Below, piece by piece: positions 1 through 9,554 of a stretch of DNA of 64,000 bases. Made by a program: the position numbers and the translations under genes. This DNA comes from Cladochytrium replicatum. Its lineage: Eukaryota; Chytridiomycota; Chytridiomycetes; Cladochytriales; Cladochytriaceae. Location of the stretch: the NCBI GenBank assembly GCA_025526935.1, contig JAHLKD010000013.1, positions 620,001-684,000 of the forward strand, given 5' to 3'. The notes beneath the pieces are model-generated. The model ran no database searches and was not told the origin of the DNA. It was given only the letters and a program-made list of their open reading frames with translations. The stretch's first letter is position 1; each line of letters starts with the position of its first letter.

Positions 1-532
1 AGTACTTGTTTCCACGCGAATTTCCCAGCCAGACGTCGAAACCCGCGTCGGCGAGTAAGAAAGCGAGGTTGAGGTCCGGATCAGGATGACAGACAAAGAC
101 ATCAGAAGAGAGAGCGAGACCGTGCCAGAGAAGCACAGATTTGCGCGAGTAAGGTTTTGGAGCGCTGTAAGCGGTGATGCCATGACGAGATTCCGGGATT
201 CTGAATAGTTTGATGGAGTAGCCATCTTGAGTAGTGACGGAGTGTTCTTCACAGGGGTAGTCCCTTTGAGAGAAGGGTTAGAGGAGACCGAGATCGAGAA
301 AATAGTACCAGAAGTGGATCAGGTCGCGACAGTCGTCGGTCAAGGCGATGCGGCGAGCGAGATCATGCTCCGATTTGCAGCCGTTCAGCTTTGGGTTCAT
401 TTGAACCTGATGGTGAGAAGGCTTTCCGAACTGTTACGCGACACGACGGTGAATCAACAGCGAACGGCGAAGACAGATCGGACGTCTTACCAGCAGCGAA
501 GACAGCGAAGACAGCGAAGACAGCGAAGACAT
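1..532 (-). CDS. acid lipase / steryl ester hydrolase (alpha/beta hydrolase), 5' part only
   Basis: This is the N-terminal part of an acid-lipase family protein (gastric/lysosomal lipase, yeast Tgl1/Yeh type) that hydrolyses triacylglycerols or steryl esters; the gene runs off the left edge. Exons on the minus strand are 532-491, 430-309 and 263-1, with introns 431-490 (gtaag...cgtaacag) and 264-308, and phases agree. Family landmarks follow in order: a WDYPCEEHSVTTQDGY block matching the family's 'GYpaEeH.VtTeDGY' signature, the HG oxyanion region in LLWHGLALSSDVF, and DAGFDVWLGNSRGNKY, which precedes the nucleophile elbow; the catalytic Ser, Asp and His lie outside the window. The protein starts with a tandem Ser-Ser-Leu run encoded by a repeated 9-bp unit, and no clear signal peptide follows. 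The start is the first ATG of the spliced frame. Confidence 0.85.
491..532 (-). repeat. 9-bp minisatellite in lipase exon 1
   Basis: Four near-perfect copies of tcttcgctg (minus-strand sense) encode Ser-Ser-Leu units directly after the start codon. The array fills almost all of the 42-nt first exon and ends at the splice donor. Confidence 0.8.
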
Positions 533-1389
533 TCAGTATGGTAGCGGTGGGGGTTGGGGTACCGTAGGGCAGGGCGGGGAACGGGGAACGGGGATTCGCA
601 GCACAGGCCAGCCCAAGCGGGCAATTTAATCAATTAATTAATAGCACCACGTGAATATTGAGTGATGACACTGAGTATTAGGCATTGACCTATGAAGAAC
701 AATTGAATAATTTTTAAGGAGAAGGCAGATAGTGAAGAAGTAATTGGATGAGGCCTCAAGGAACACCAGATGAAGTTTGGCATTGGCAACATTATTGATT
801 TTCTGAATAATTCTGTTTTCCCAATACGATGAGCTTTGAATATATGATTCCCTTGGATTTTGATACTTTTAGTTGAAAGCCATACAAAGTCTCTGAATTT
901 GTAGTTGGGGGAAGGACAACTTTCAAAAGCCAAGGGGTTTTCGTCTGCAAGCCTGAGTGTGTGAAAAACAGCTGCTCTGAACTAGTACCAATTGGCCCAG
1001 TAAGTTGCTCTCAGGATTAGATCAACCACAAATAAATGTAACAATGCAAGATCACTTCTGATCCCAATTTTGGGACTGTCAAGGCTAGACAGTAGTGTGT
1101 AAGATATGTGCAAAACAGAAAATCTCCTTTATTCAATGCCTTACCTGTTGTGTGTGAGCTATGTGCCAAACAGAAAATTGCAAGGCCCCAGCCACACACT
1201 ATCAACCCAAACATAACCTAGGCACTCCAAAACAGTATAAGTCCCAACAACTAAGATGTAAACAAACATTGTCAGAAATTATAAGGAAAACATGGATGTA
1301 AGGCATAGACGTTCAACACACAAACACACAATTAGCAAGCATACAAAAGCATAAACGTAAAAACTTGCCATAAAGAATAGGCCCAGACT
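533..1389. other. AT-rich intergenic stretch, no supported gene
   Basis: Open frames here are short, lack family motifs and have no convincing splice context. The 533-600 part is G-rich and lies upstream of the lipase start; the remainder is AT-rich and leads into the retrotransposon relic. A copia 5' LTR was looked for (a start resembling the 3' LTR at 4274) and not found. Confidence 0.6.
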
Positions 1390-1845
1390 TTAAAAACAAC
1401 GGTTCTTATCAGCTGATTGTTTGTAAGTATCCTGCATTAACTTTGATTGTGCAATGAGTTCAGCTTGCACGTCAGCAACAGGAACAACAGAAGTAACAGG
1501 AATCTCAGGATCAAAAGCAGGATGGTGACAGTTTTGGGCACTTTTTGAAGTGTTGTAAGCACATTCCACTAACAGAAGAACTTGAACCCATTCTTCAAGA
1601 ATGTTAACTGCAAGAACTTGTTGAACAACTCTATTTTGAGACTTTCTGATTGACGATCGGTTAGCGGACGATATGCAGTTGAGAGAAAGAGCATTTGATT
1701 CCAAGAACATGGAAGAAGCTTTTCCAGAACCTTGAACTAAATTGAGGACCGCAATTGAAGATAATATTTCTAGGCATCCATGATTTTTGAAGACATTTGC
1801 AATGTAAAGATCTGCAGTTGATTCTGCTGTTTCATACTTGTGCAC
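1390..1845 (-). other. unassigned 151-codon open frame beside the copia relic
   Basis: An open frame of 151 codons runs opposite to the copia pol. It contains no motif I recognise, and its position directly upstream of the gag zinc-knuckle frame suggests rearranged transposon DNA rather than a host gene. It may be chance. Confidence 0.2.
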
Positions 1846-1924
1846 TGAGGAACAAGAGCAATAATTTTCAATGCAGCTTCAACAAAGATCAAGACTGTGT
1901 CTACTTCTCCAATGACGAGGTGTT

Positions 1925-4115
1925 TTGAATGGTGAGAGCTCTGTAACAAAATCTGTAGTCCAAGTGCCTTGGGTTCTCTTGCGGAATTGTCTGAAGCAAG
2001 GGACTAAGACTGGTGACTGCAAAAACATCATTTGTACTTTCTGTGGACAGAAAGGTCACATTCAGCCAAAGTGTACCTTGTACATTAAGGCGAAACTCAA
2101 GGCTCAGAAGCCTAAAGGCATGCTGCCAAGTCAAAAAGCTCAGACGGCATAGACGTTGATTCTGATTCAGACAATCAATGAACTCCCAACTTGAAGATCA
2201 GAGACACTGCTGTGAAGCACTCCTCCTCGATACTTTGTACTGAAGAATCATCTCCGAATTTACCTTCCGTATCTCCTGTAGAGGAATACGATGCACAACT
2301 CGAAAGAGAGATGTTGATGAAGCGTATGCAGCAAGAAAACGAAAACACCAAGCAAGTGCAAATTTGTCGAACGCCAAAAGGAAACACAATTCCTTATTTA
2401 CCCAATCCGTTCCAAATATCAACTGGACCCTGAAGGCTGATTCCTCATCTCCAACACAACCAATTGCGAATGGAAATTTACAGACTGCACCAAAGACTCT
2501 TCGTGAGGCTTTATCACGATGCGATGAGGCTCCATTTTGGTTAGCGGCGATGAAGGAGGAGGTCACACAATTAGTCAGCAAGAATACTTGGGCCGAAACG
2601 TTTTTACCTGATGGACGGAATTTATTTTCAGGCAAATGGGTTTTTACATACAAGCTTGAGGAACATGGCAACATTACTTGATTCAAAGAACGTTGGGTCG
2701 TACTATGATTTTCGCAGATTGAAGGATTGGATTTCGATGAAACCTATTCTCCGGTTACGAAAACTTCCACGATCCGTTTTCTGATTGCATTAGCAGCATT
2801 AGTCGGCATGATCATATTCCAGTTTGATATCAAGGGTGCATATCTCAATGCAATACTGGAAGAAGAGAACTACGTCGAACTCCCACATGGTTTCGGACGA
2901 ATAGATTTCCGGAATCAGCTCATCGTCTGCAGACTTATCAAAAGATGTACAGTCTACACCAAGCAGCTCAAGAATGGTACAAAACTCTTTGGAAACAATA
3001 TCTTAGTGTTGGCTTCGTGCGGAATGTTGGCTTCGTGCGGAATGTTGGCTTCGTGCGGAATATTGCAGACATATGTCATTTCTGGCGATACAATCCAACA
3101 AATAATACCCGTGAACACACTACCGTTCATGTCGATGACATACTACATTTTTCCACAGATCCAAACACATATCATCGGTTTCAGACTGATTTGGAGACTT
3201 CGTTCACAGTGGGCAGTACTTCAAAGGCGAAATGGATTCTGAAGATGGAGTTATTGCAGACAACGGAAGGATATTTCCTTAGCAATGCATTGTACATAAA
3301 GAAGATTCTCGAAGAAGCAAATTTATGGGGTACCAACATCAAACTTACCAAAACACCGATGTCGAAATCATATATCTTTGATGAGACCACACCAGCACTG
3401 TCTGTTGCTGAGGCAACACAATTTCGATCAATGCTAATGAAGATATCGTATGTGGCAACTAAGACACGACCGGATATTTCATACGCAGTCAATATTTTGG
3501 CACAACATCAGTTTGATCCTCGACAGTCAGAAGCAAGGGCTCTCTATCGATTAAAGATATTTACTCGGTACTTGGGATTACGGTTTACACTATACACGGA
3601 CTGGTATCACATCTCCGATGCTAAGACCTGACGGTCTTTACACGTTTGATTCGGCTAACAACCCACAAGGTTATGCCGATGCAGACTGGGCGGGCGATGC
3701 AGATAGATACTCACGAACCGGTTACGTGGTAATGTTCGCTAATGCGGCAATCAGTTGGCAGTCGATTCAACAACAGACTATTGCAGCCTCGTTGTCGGAA
3801 GCTGAACTGTATGCATTGAACGAACTATCGCGTGAGATGAAGTGGATGAAAAATCTTATGATGGGTATCGGGATTACGTCGTTCAATCCGCTCTGTGTAT
3901 GGCAAGACAATCAATCCACCGAATCCATCGCAAACAATCTGTTCAACAACAAACGAACCAAACACATGGACGTTCGCGAGAGATTTGTGAATCTCCAAGT
4001 TGAACAGAAGCATCAGGAGTTACACCATATAGATACTTCTGATATGATCGCGGACATCTTAACTAAACCTCTTGGAAGTAAATTATACCTAAACACAGGG
4101 GCTCGTTGGGGCTAG
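1925..4115 (+). pseudogene. copia gag-pol remnant (CCHC knuckle, RT, RNase H)
   Basis: The polyprotein is broken into at least five frames. The gag piece shows a CCHC knuckle (CTFCGQKGHIQPKC). The RT begins with the typical W-x2-A-M-x2-E ... TW ... KWVF pattern, then a block around DFDETYSPVTKTSTIR and QFDIKGAYLNA. The catalytic YVDD box reads VHVDD, a substitution of the first residue but with both Asp kept. RNase H retains YADADWAGD, a SLSEAELYAL helix and a C-terminal TKHMDVRERF block ending in ADILTKPLG. Integrase is missing. An 18-bp sequence is tandemly triplicated inside RT. The element cannot be autonomous. Confidence 0.9.
3008..3061 (+). repeat. 18-bp tandem triplication inside the RT fragment
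   Basis: Three consecutive copies of gttggcttcgtgcggaat, the last with one change near its end, encode VGFVRN units in the frame of the RT fragment, preserving the local frame. Confidence 0.95.
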
Positions 4116-4273
4116 TCAGTCAGTCTTCACTTAATATACTATCTTGAACGACCGACTGGCGATATCCATTAACTCACCTTTATTTCAATGGAATATCAAC
4201 TTCAGCATTTACAGAAAGATATGATCGATTGAGTGGCACTCTCGGTTGTACCTATCTAATGACTGAGGTGGTG

Positions 4274-4838
4274 TGTTAAGTGTTTCGATTGATGGACTTG
4301 GCCAATCCAGTCATTGATAGTACAAAAACACAAACGCCTGATATACAGAAATGTCACTCTTCACCGAGCAACATTTCTAACTATTGAGCTGAAGCATATA
4401 GATGTTGATCTATTACGAGTTTGGACACCTCCGGTTATTTCTTCATGGGTTATATTTATTTCAGCCATAGGTATAGTAAACTGTCATTACCGTTTCTACT
4501 ATCCACTTGTAGAAGTGAAGCCCGGATCAGATCAGAGCAAAGGTTTACATATGATTCCCACGTTCGTGGGAAACATGTGCAACAACAATCATGTTGAGGA
4601 GAGCTAGATCTCATGCACAGTTAAGCATGATCATGCTTCGCTACGCGTGTGAGAAGAAAAGTCAAACCTTATCGCTGCGATCCAGAGCTTCCGGAAGGAA
4701 AAGCCAAAACAACAGTACACTTATTTAAGGAGCCTGTGGCGAGACGCACAAGGAGCAATCTCTTGCACTAGTACTTGTGACTCGCAATCTACTTTATTCA
4801 TCTCTTATTATCATTAACCCGTGAATCAACACACACAA
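4274..4838 (+). repeat. 3' LTR of the copia element
   Basis: The stretch begins TGTTAAGTG just after a purine-rich tract (gactgaggtggtg) that could be the polypurine tract, and ends in a CA-rich run (…caacacacaca), so it fits TG...CA boundaries; the right boundary is uncertain by a few bases. A TATA-like tatttaagg at about 4722 and a downstream pyrimidine-rich region resemble a U3/R arrangement. It lies 158 bp after the RNase H stop. Confidence 0.65.
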
Positions 4839-5282
4839 CCTGAGAATCCAGACTACAGCTTTGTTCAACACCATGGTGGTTTTTCAGATGCCGGAGGAAG
4901 TTTTTTGTTGATCATGTCTTTTCTGGCTCCACTTGCATTTCGCAACCAAACATGTTCTCAGTCCATTATCAACCTTGTAGTAATCCTTCAGGCAATGGAC
5001 TATTTAGGAAGACCAGCAACAAGCGCTCCAGTCGAACGAAAGTTTTCAGCCGGGGTTGATTTGGTACCTGCAACTCGCAACCGCCTTGCTCCAAGAACAA
5101 TAAATGCGTTGATGCGCCGTCATGACTGGTTGCATCAATTGAGTGCTGAAGAACCGTTCAAAAATGATTCCCTAGATTCAAAAATTGATGTTAGTGAGGA
5201 TTTTGTAAAGGTGCATAATTTTGGCGAGGATTTTGATGTGGTATTAGAGTTGGAAGCAACTGATGATAACCTACTCTTTTAA
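4839..5282 (+). pseudogene. hAT transposase C-terminal dimerisation region (copy A)
   Basis: The C-terminal hAT signature is clear: MDYLGRPATSAPVERKFSAG followed by R-N-R-L-A-P-R-T-I-N-A-L-M and HDWLHQL, matching the family pattern 'yLaiPaTSaPvERvFS'. Everything upstream (zinc finger, DDE catalytic core) is missing because the copia LTR ends about 150 bp before the signature. A short acidic tail follows to the stop. It is a relic; the near-complete stretch in copy B shows what has been lost. Confidence 0.9.
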
Positions 5283-5311
5283 ATATAAATTGTTGTTTAG
5301 ACTGTTCATCT

Positions 5312-6045
5312 GTTGAAGTACCGTCCAGGAGTTGAGAAAGCGACCGCCTGGACAGAATCCTATTACAAGTAGTATTTGTAGAGAGGTTGGTTGTACTTGA
5401 TCGAGATCAGTGAAGTATCAGTGAAGTACTGTCAATGAGTTGAGAAAGTGTCCGGGTGGACAGAATCTTATTGCTAGTAACATTATTAGAGAGGTTAGCT
5501 GTACTTGATAGAGATCACTGAAGTACCGTCAATGAGTTGAGAAAGTGTCCGGGTGGACAGAATCCTATTGCTAGTAACATTGATAGAGAGGTTAGTTGTA
5601 TTGGGTAGAGATCACTGAAGTACCGTCAATGAGTTGAGAAAGTGTCCGGGTGGACAGAATCCTATTGCTAGTAGTATTTGTAGAGAGGTTAGCTGTACCT
5701 GATAGAGATTACTGAAGTACCGTCAATGAGTTGAGAAAGTGTCCGGGTGGACAGAATCGTATTGCTAGTAACATTGATAGAGAGGTTAGTTGTATTGGAT
5801 AGAGATCACTGAAGTACCGTCAATGAGTTGAGAAAGTGTCCGGGTGGACAGAATCGTATTGCTAGTAACATTGATAGAGAGGTTAGTTGTATTGGATAGA
5901 GATCACTGAAGTACCGTCAATGGGTTGAGAAAGTGTCCGGGTGGACAGAATCGTATTGCTAGTAACATTGATAGAGATGTTAGTTGTACCTGATAGAGAT
6001 TACTGAAGTACCGTCAATGAGTTGAGAAAGTGTCCGGGTGGACAG
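5312..6045 (+). repeat. ~97-bp tandem array, about 7-8 units (hAT subterminal repeats)
   Basis: Units start with ctgaagtaccgtcaatgagt and recur at about 5421, 5518, 5615, 5712, 5809, 5905 and 6003, a spacing of 96-98 bp. Each contains gtgtccgggtggacagaat, which is itself partly palindromic. The first unit (from 5312) is the most diverged. Inverted relatives lie at 6091-6330 and 9235-9480. Confidence 0.93.
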
Positions 6046-6090
6046 AAATCTGGGAGACTGAGTGTCACTGTGTCTGTCTGGGTAGAATAG

Positions 6091-6330
6091 GATTCTGTCC
6101 CCCCGGACACTTTCTCAACTCATTGACGGTACTTCAGTAATTTCTATCAGGTACAGCTAACCTCTCTATTAATGTTACTAGCAATAAGATTCTGTCCACC
6201 CGGACACTTTCTCAACTCATTGACGGTACTTCAGTGATCTCTATCAAGTACAGCTATAACCTCTCTATCAATTTTACTAGCAATAAGATTCTGTCCACCC
6301 GGACAGAATCCTCTCTATCAATGTTACTAG
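6091..6330 (-). repeat. inverted array units next to the hAT end
   Basis: About two and a half units of the same ~97-bp repeat in opposite orientation, beginning 20 bp beyond the candidate hAT end. With the array on the left this makes a head-to-head palindrome centred near 6075. The equivalent place in copy B lacks these extra units. Confidence 0.9.
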
Positions 6331-6472
6331 CCAGTTTCTTCCCTAGCTTATTATTACTTTCAGATCGGGTAGAAAACTATAGTGTCAGGGAAGTATTATA
6401 GCATACATTCCTGTAACATTCCGGCTAAGAACACCGGGCCAGTATCTTCCCACGACAAACAGTACAAACACC

Positions 6473-7929
6473 ATGCCTCGAACTACAAAGAAGCGAGCGT
6501 TAAAACAATCCAGACCATCATCTGAAAGAGAATCAAGTGCAGAACCTGTGACTGCACCTGAAACATCTCTGGCATCGGGTTCTGAAGTGGAAGAAGCAGA
6601 AGTTGGCCTTGATGTCAAATCGACAGCTCCTTCAAAGAAACCGGCGCGACGTGGTACTAAAGGGGATGCTGACTATTTGCTCATCGACGGACTCTGTCCT
6701 GCTTCAGACATACGACTTTGGTATCGAAAATTCAAAGCGAGCGGCCACAGCTACGACTCGGAGGACTTCATCAGCAACTGTCAAACAAATCGTGATGAAT
6801 GCGGCCCAAGATTTGTTCTTCAAGGGTTGAAATTCACGATGCATGCAGTGGACAAATGGAGTTCATAACAGCAGCAAACGCCTATCGTATGGAGTGCTTG
6901 AAAAGCTCTTCCTTTCAGAAGGAAACAACATTTCTGGACTTTTACAGGCGGCAGGGACACAAGTACGGCATTTACAGAGGAATGCCCGTCACTGCAATGG
7001 TTGACGAGTTCCAAGCGACCATCAAACGAGCAGATGAGGACCGTGAAAGGACAAAACAGGTCCTCAAACAGTCAGAACGACTGTTGAACATGACAAAAGA
7101 TCTTGAAGAGACTGCAATGAACGAGAGAAGGACCCGCATCGCAGCAGAAGTGCGAGAGAAGGCTCTCATTGATGAATTGGGCAGGGCGGGTGCATTGATT
7201 CAGCACGGCGAGCACGAAGAGCTAGCAAGATTCAGGGAGATCACCGCTGCAATGAAAAGGGAGAAGCAGGCAACTTCCCAGGAGATTTCACAATGGAAAT
7301 CACGTGTGACCGCCCTGGAGGGAGAGCTTGCTGCTCTGAAACGACAGGCTGGTCATTCAGAAGCTGCAGCACCTGCGGCGCCAACATCAACAGGCGGCCT
7401 AATAAGCATATCGTCGGCTATCAAGGGGATTGGTAGAATTCCGAAGGTACATCAAACCAGTTCTCCAACGAGTTCCCTTGCATTGCTTAGCCTGCAGCAG
7501 CATCGTCGTACGGCTATCCTTTTGGTGAAAGAGGTCATCCAGGGTATCTGCTTCCAGATGCATAAGATCAATGAGGTTATTTATGACCTTAAATTGCCGT
7601 CTCTTCCACCATCAATCAAGTACGTCAATGTAAACTACGAAGTCCTCTCCCGAAATGAGTTTTTACGGCCCATATTTGTTGAATCAGACGACCGCTCATG
7701 CCGAATATCAACTTCAAGTAGCAGTTCTCGGAGCAGCCTTACTCTTCTTAGGGTGCACATTTTGCTCGGAAACTGGATACGGCACAATAATTCGCTAAGT
7801 ACGTCTGCCACTATCTATCGCATGTTCAGAGCATTAGTGGATGCAATCCCTTCTGAGTGGCTAAGGTTCTGGACGGCATATCAGGACTGGGTTGGCAAAG
7901 GACGTAACCAGTGGTGGATGGGACTCTGA
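6473..7929 (+). pseudogene. unrecognised transposon-associated coiled-coil ORF (copy A, 49-bp deletion)
   Basis: The frame starts MPRTTKKRALKQ and encodes a basic, Ser/Glu-rich N-terminus, then a conserved block (around LCPASDIRLWYRKFKASG and AANAYRMECLKSSSFQKE) and a long charged heptad-rich coiled coil (about 7000-7360) ending in an Ala/Lys-rich segment. Against the inverted copy at 8513-9058, this copy lacks 49 bp between agggttg and aaattcacg near 6829, which shifts the frame, so the ORF splits into 6473-6868 and 6799-7929. I recognise no family. Duplication together with a hAT end suggests it is transposon-borne. The part after about 7430 may be unrelated sequence read through. Confidence 0.6.
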
Positions 7930-8104
7930 CGATATGAACCAGATACAGAAGCTGATTTGGGCTGTTCCACCTATCAACTTGTGATTGCTCAGTGGAGTTT
8001 TGTTTCTTTTTACGATAGTGTTTCTAAAATACACACTGTCCACACAGACACAAAGTGTTCATGTAAATATCCGTGGTCTAACTCAAAATTCAATCAATCC
8101 TCTC
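7930..8104. other. spacer between the coiled-coil ORF and the GC-rich palindrome
   Basis: No gene or motif seen; AT-rich sequence between the two arms of the inverted duplication. Confidence 0.5.
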
Positions 8105-8280
8105 CTGGGCAGCAAAAACCCGGCGGGTCAGGGTCGGGTACGGGTTTCAACCACTTCGGGTCCGGGTATTCCCTTTGTACCCGTCAGTGACCCGGCGGGT
8201 CCCCAGACAAACACGACCCGACCCAAAGGGTTTGGTGCGGGTCGCCACTGAAACCCGGACCCGACCCGGACCCGCCGAAC
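8105..8280. repeat. GC-rich imperfect palindrome of cgggt/acccg repeats
   Basis: Runs of cgggtcgggtacggg on the left are mirrored by acccgacccggacccg on the right, with flanks gggtttcaac and cactgaaaccc also complementary. Dense cgggt/acccg motifs with short inverted ends are known at the termini of some hAT elements, so this may be a small nonautonomous element inserted in the coiled-coil ORF copy; I cannot define a target duplication. Confidence 0.65.
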
Positions 8281-8284
8281 CTTA

Positions 8285-8512
8285 TTGAACATGACAAAAG
8301 ATCTTGAAGAGACGGCAATGAACGAGAGAAGGACCTGCATGGAAGCAGAAGTGCGAGAGAATTGATGAATTGGGCAGGGCGGGTGCATTGATTCAGCACA
8401 GCAAGCAGGAAGAGCTAGCAAGATTCAGGGAGATCACCGCTGCAATGGAAAGGGAGAAGCAGACGGCTTCGCAGGAGATTTCACAACGGAAATCACGTGT
8501 GACTGCCCTGTG
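8285..8512 (+). pseudogene. direct partial copy of the coiled-coil ORF
   Basis: Nearly identical to 7084-7316 (…aacatgacaaaagatcttgaag…) with a small internal deletion after gtgcgagag. It is joined at 8512 directly to the inverted copy, so the two fragments meet tail to tail. Confidence 0.88.
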
Positions 8513-9058
8513 TCCCTGCTGCCTGTAAAAGTCCAGAAATGTTGTTTCCTTCTGAAAGGAAGAACTTTTCAAGCACTCCATACGATAGGCGTTTGCTGCT
8601 GTTATGAGCTCCATTTGTCCACTCCATGCATCGTGAATTTCATTCAGGGCTTGACGAACTAGCTTGCTGTCAGAGTTGTGTTGGTCGATCAACCCTAGAA
8701 GAACAAATCTTGGGCAGCATTCATCACGATTTGTTTGACAGTTGCTGATGAAGTCCTCTGAGTCGTAGCTGTGGCCGCTTGCTTTGAATTTTCGTAACCA
8801 AAGTCGTATGTCTGAAGCAGGACAGAGTCTGATGAGCAAATAGTCAGCATCCCCTTTAGTACCATGTCACGCCGGTTTGTTTGAAGGAGCAGTTGATTTG
8901 ACATCTGTCGATTTGACATCATGGCCTCTTTCTGCTTCTTCCACTTCAGAACCTGATCCCAGAGATGTTTCAGGTGCAGTCACCGGTTCTGCACTTGATT
9001 CTCTTTCAGATGATGGTTTGGATTGTTTCAAAGCTCGCTTCATTGTAGTTCGAGGCAT
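8513..9058 (-). pseudogene. coiled-coil ORF, inverted copy B (5' part)
   Basis: Starts MPRTTMKRALKQ at 9058 on the minus strand and matches copy A closely up to the DFYRQQGH segment, where it breaks at the tail-to-tail joint. It retains the 49 bp that copy A lost (encoding a segment around GLIDQHNSDSKLVRQALNEI), so it represents the ancestral reading frame better there, but carries its own frame change around 8695-8880. The flank just upstream, around a shared gtcagggaagtattatag stretch, matches the flank of copy A. Confidence 0.8.
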
Positions 9059-9234
9059 GGTGTTGGTAATGTTTGTTGTGGGAAGATATGGGCCCAGTGT
9101 CTTAGCCGGAATGTTAAAGGAATGTATGCTATAATACTTCCCTGACACTATACCTCTTGTTCTCTACCCAATCTGAAAGTGATAGTAAGCTGGAGAAGAA
9201 ACTGTCTACGCCGACACAGTGACACCCAGTCTCC

Positions 9235-9480
9235 TAGATTCTGTCCACCGGGACACTTTCTCAACTTATTAACGGTACTTCAGTAATCTCTATCAGGTAC
9301 AGCTAAACTCTCTACAAATACTACCAGCAATACGATTCTGTCCACCCGGACACTTTCTCAACTCATTGACGGTACTTCACTGATCTCTATCAAGTACAGC
9401 GAACCTCTCTACAAATACTACTCGCAATAGGATTCTGTCCAGGCGGACACTTTCTCAACTCCTGGATGGTACTTCAACAG
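9235..9480 (-). repeat. subterminal array of hAT copy B, about 2.5 units
   Basis: Same ~97-bp unit as 5312-6045 in opposite orientation, with the characteristic ggacactttctcaact core three times. Confidence 0.92.
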
Positions 9481-9554
9481 ATGAACAGTCTAAATGACAA
9501 TTTATGTTTAAAGGATTGGCTTAACATCAGTTGCTTCCAACTCTAAGACAATAT

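Larger units (their letters stand above)
1900..4838 (+). mobile_element. degenerate Ty1/copia LTR retrotransposon, 5' truncated and internally deleted
   Basis: Fragments occur in copia order on the plus strand: a gag CCHC knuckle (~2037-2078), reverse transcriptase (~2500-3600), RNase H (~3620-4115), then a 3' LTR (4274 to about 4838). Protease and integrase, which lie between gag and RT in copia elements, are absent: only about 400 bp separate the knuckle from the RT start. Several frame changes and stops break the polyprotein, and no 5' LTR is visible. The right end abuts the hAT fragment, so one element was inserted in or next to the other. Confidence 0.88.
4839..6070 (+). mobile_element. 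right-hand fragment of a hAT transposon (copy A)
   Basis: The fragment contains the C-terminal coding part of a hAT transposase, then a ~97-bp tandem array, then an end sequence whose inverse begins CAGTGACAC (6070 reading leftward). hAT termini typically start CAG/CAGTG, so 6070 is a candidate element end. The same order exists in the opposite orientation at 9217-10387. The left end is cut by the copia LTR. Confidence 0.7.

Noticed and set aside
1000-1400. 5' LTR of the copia element
   Set aside because: No TGTTAAG-type start or matching LTR end could be found; the relic is treated as 5' truncated.
5312-6045. CRISPR-like array
   Set aside because: Units are continuous ~97-bp tandem repeats without unique spacers, in a eukaryotic transposon context.
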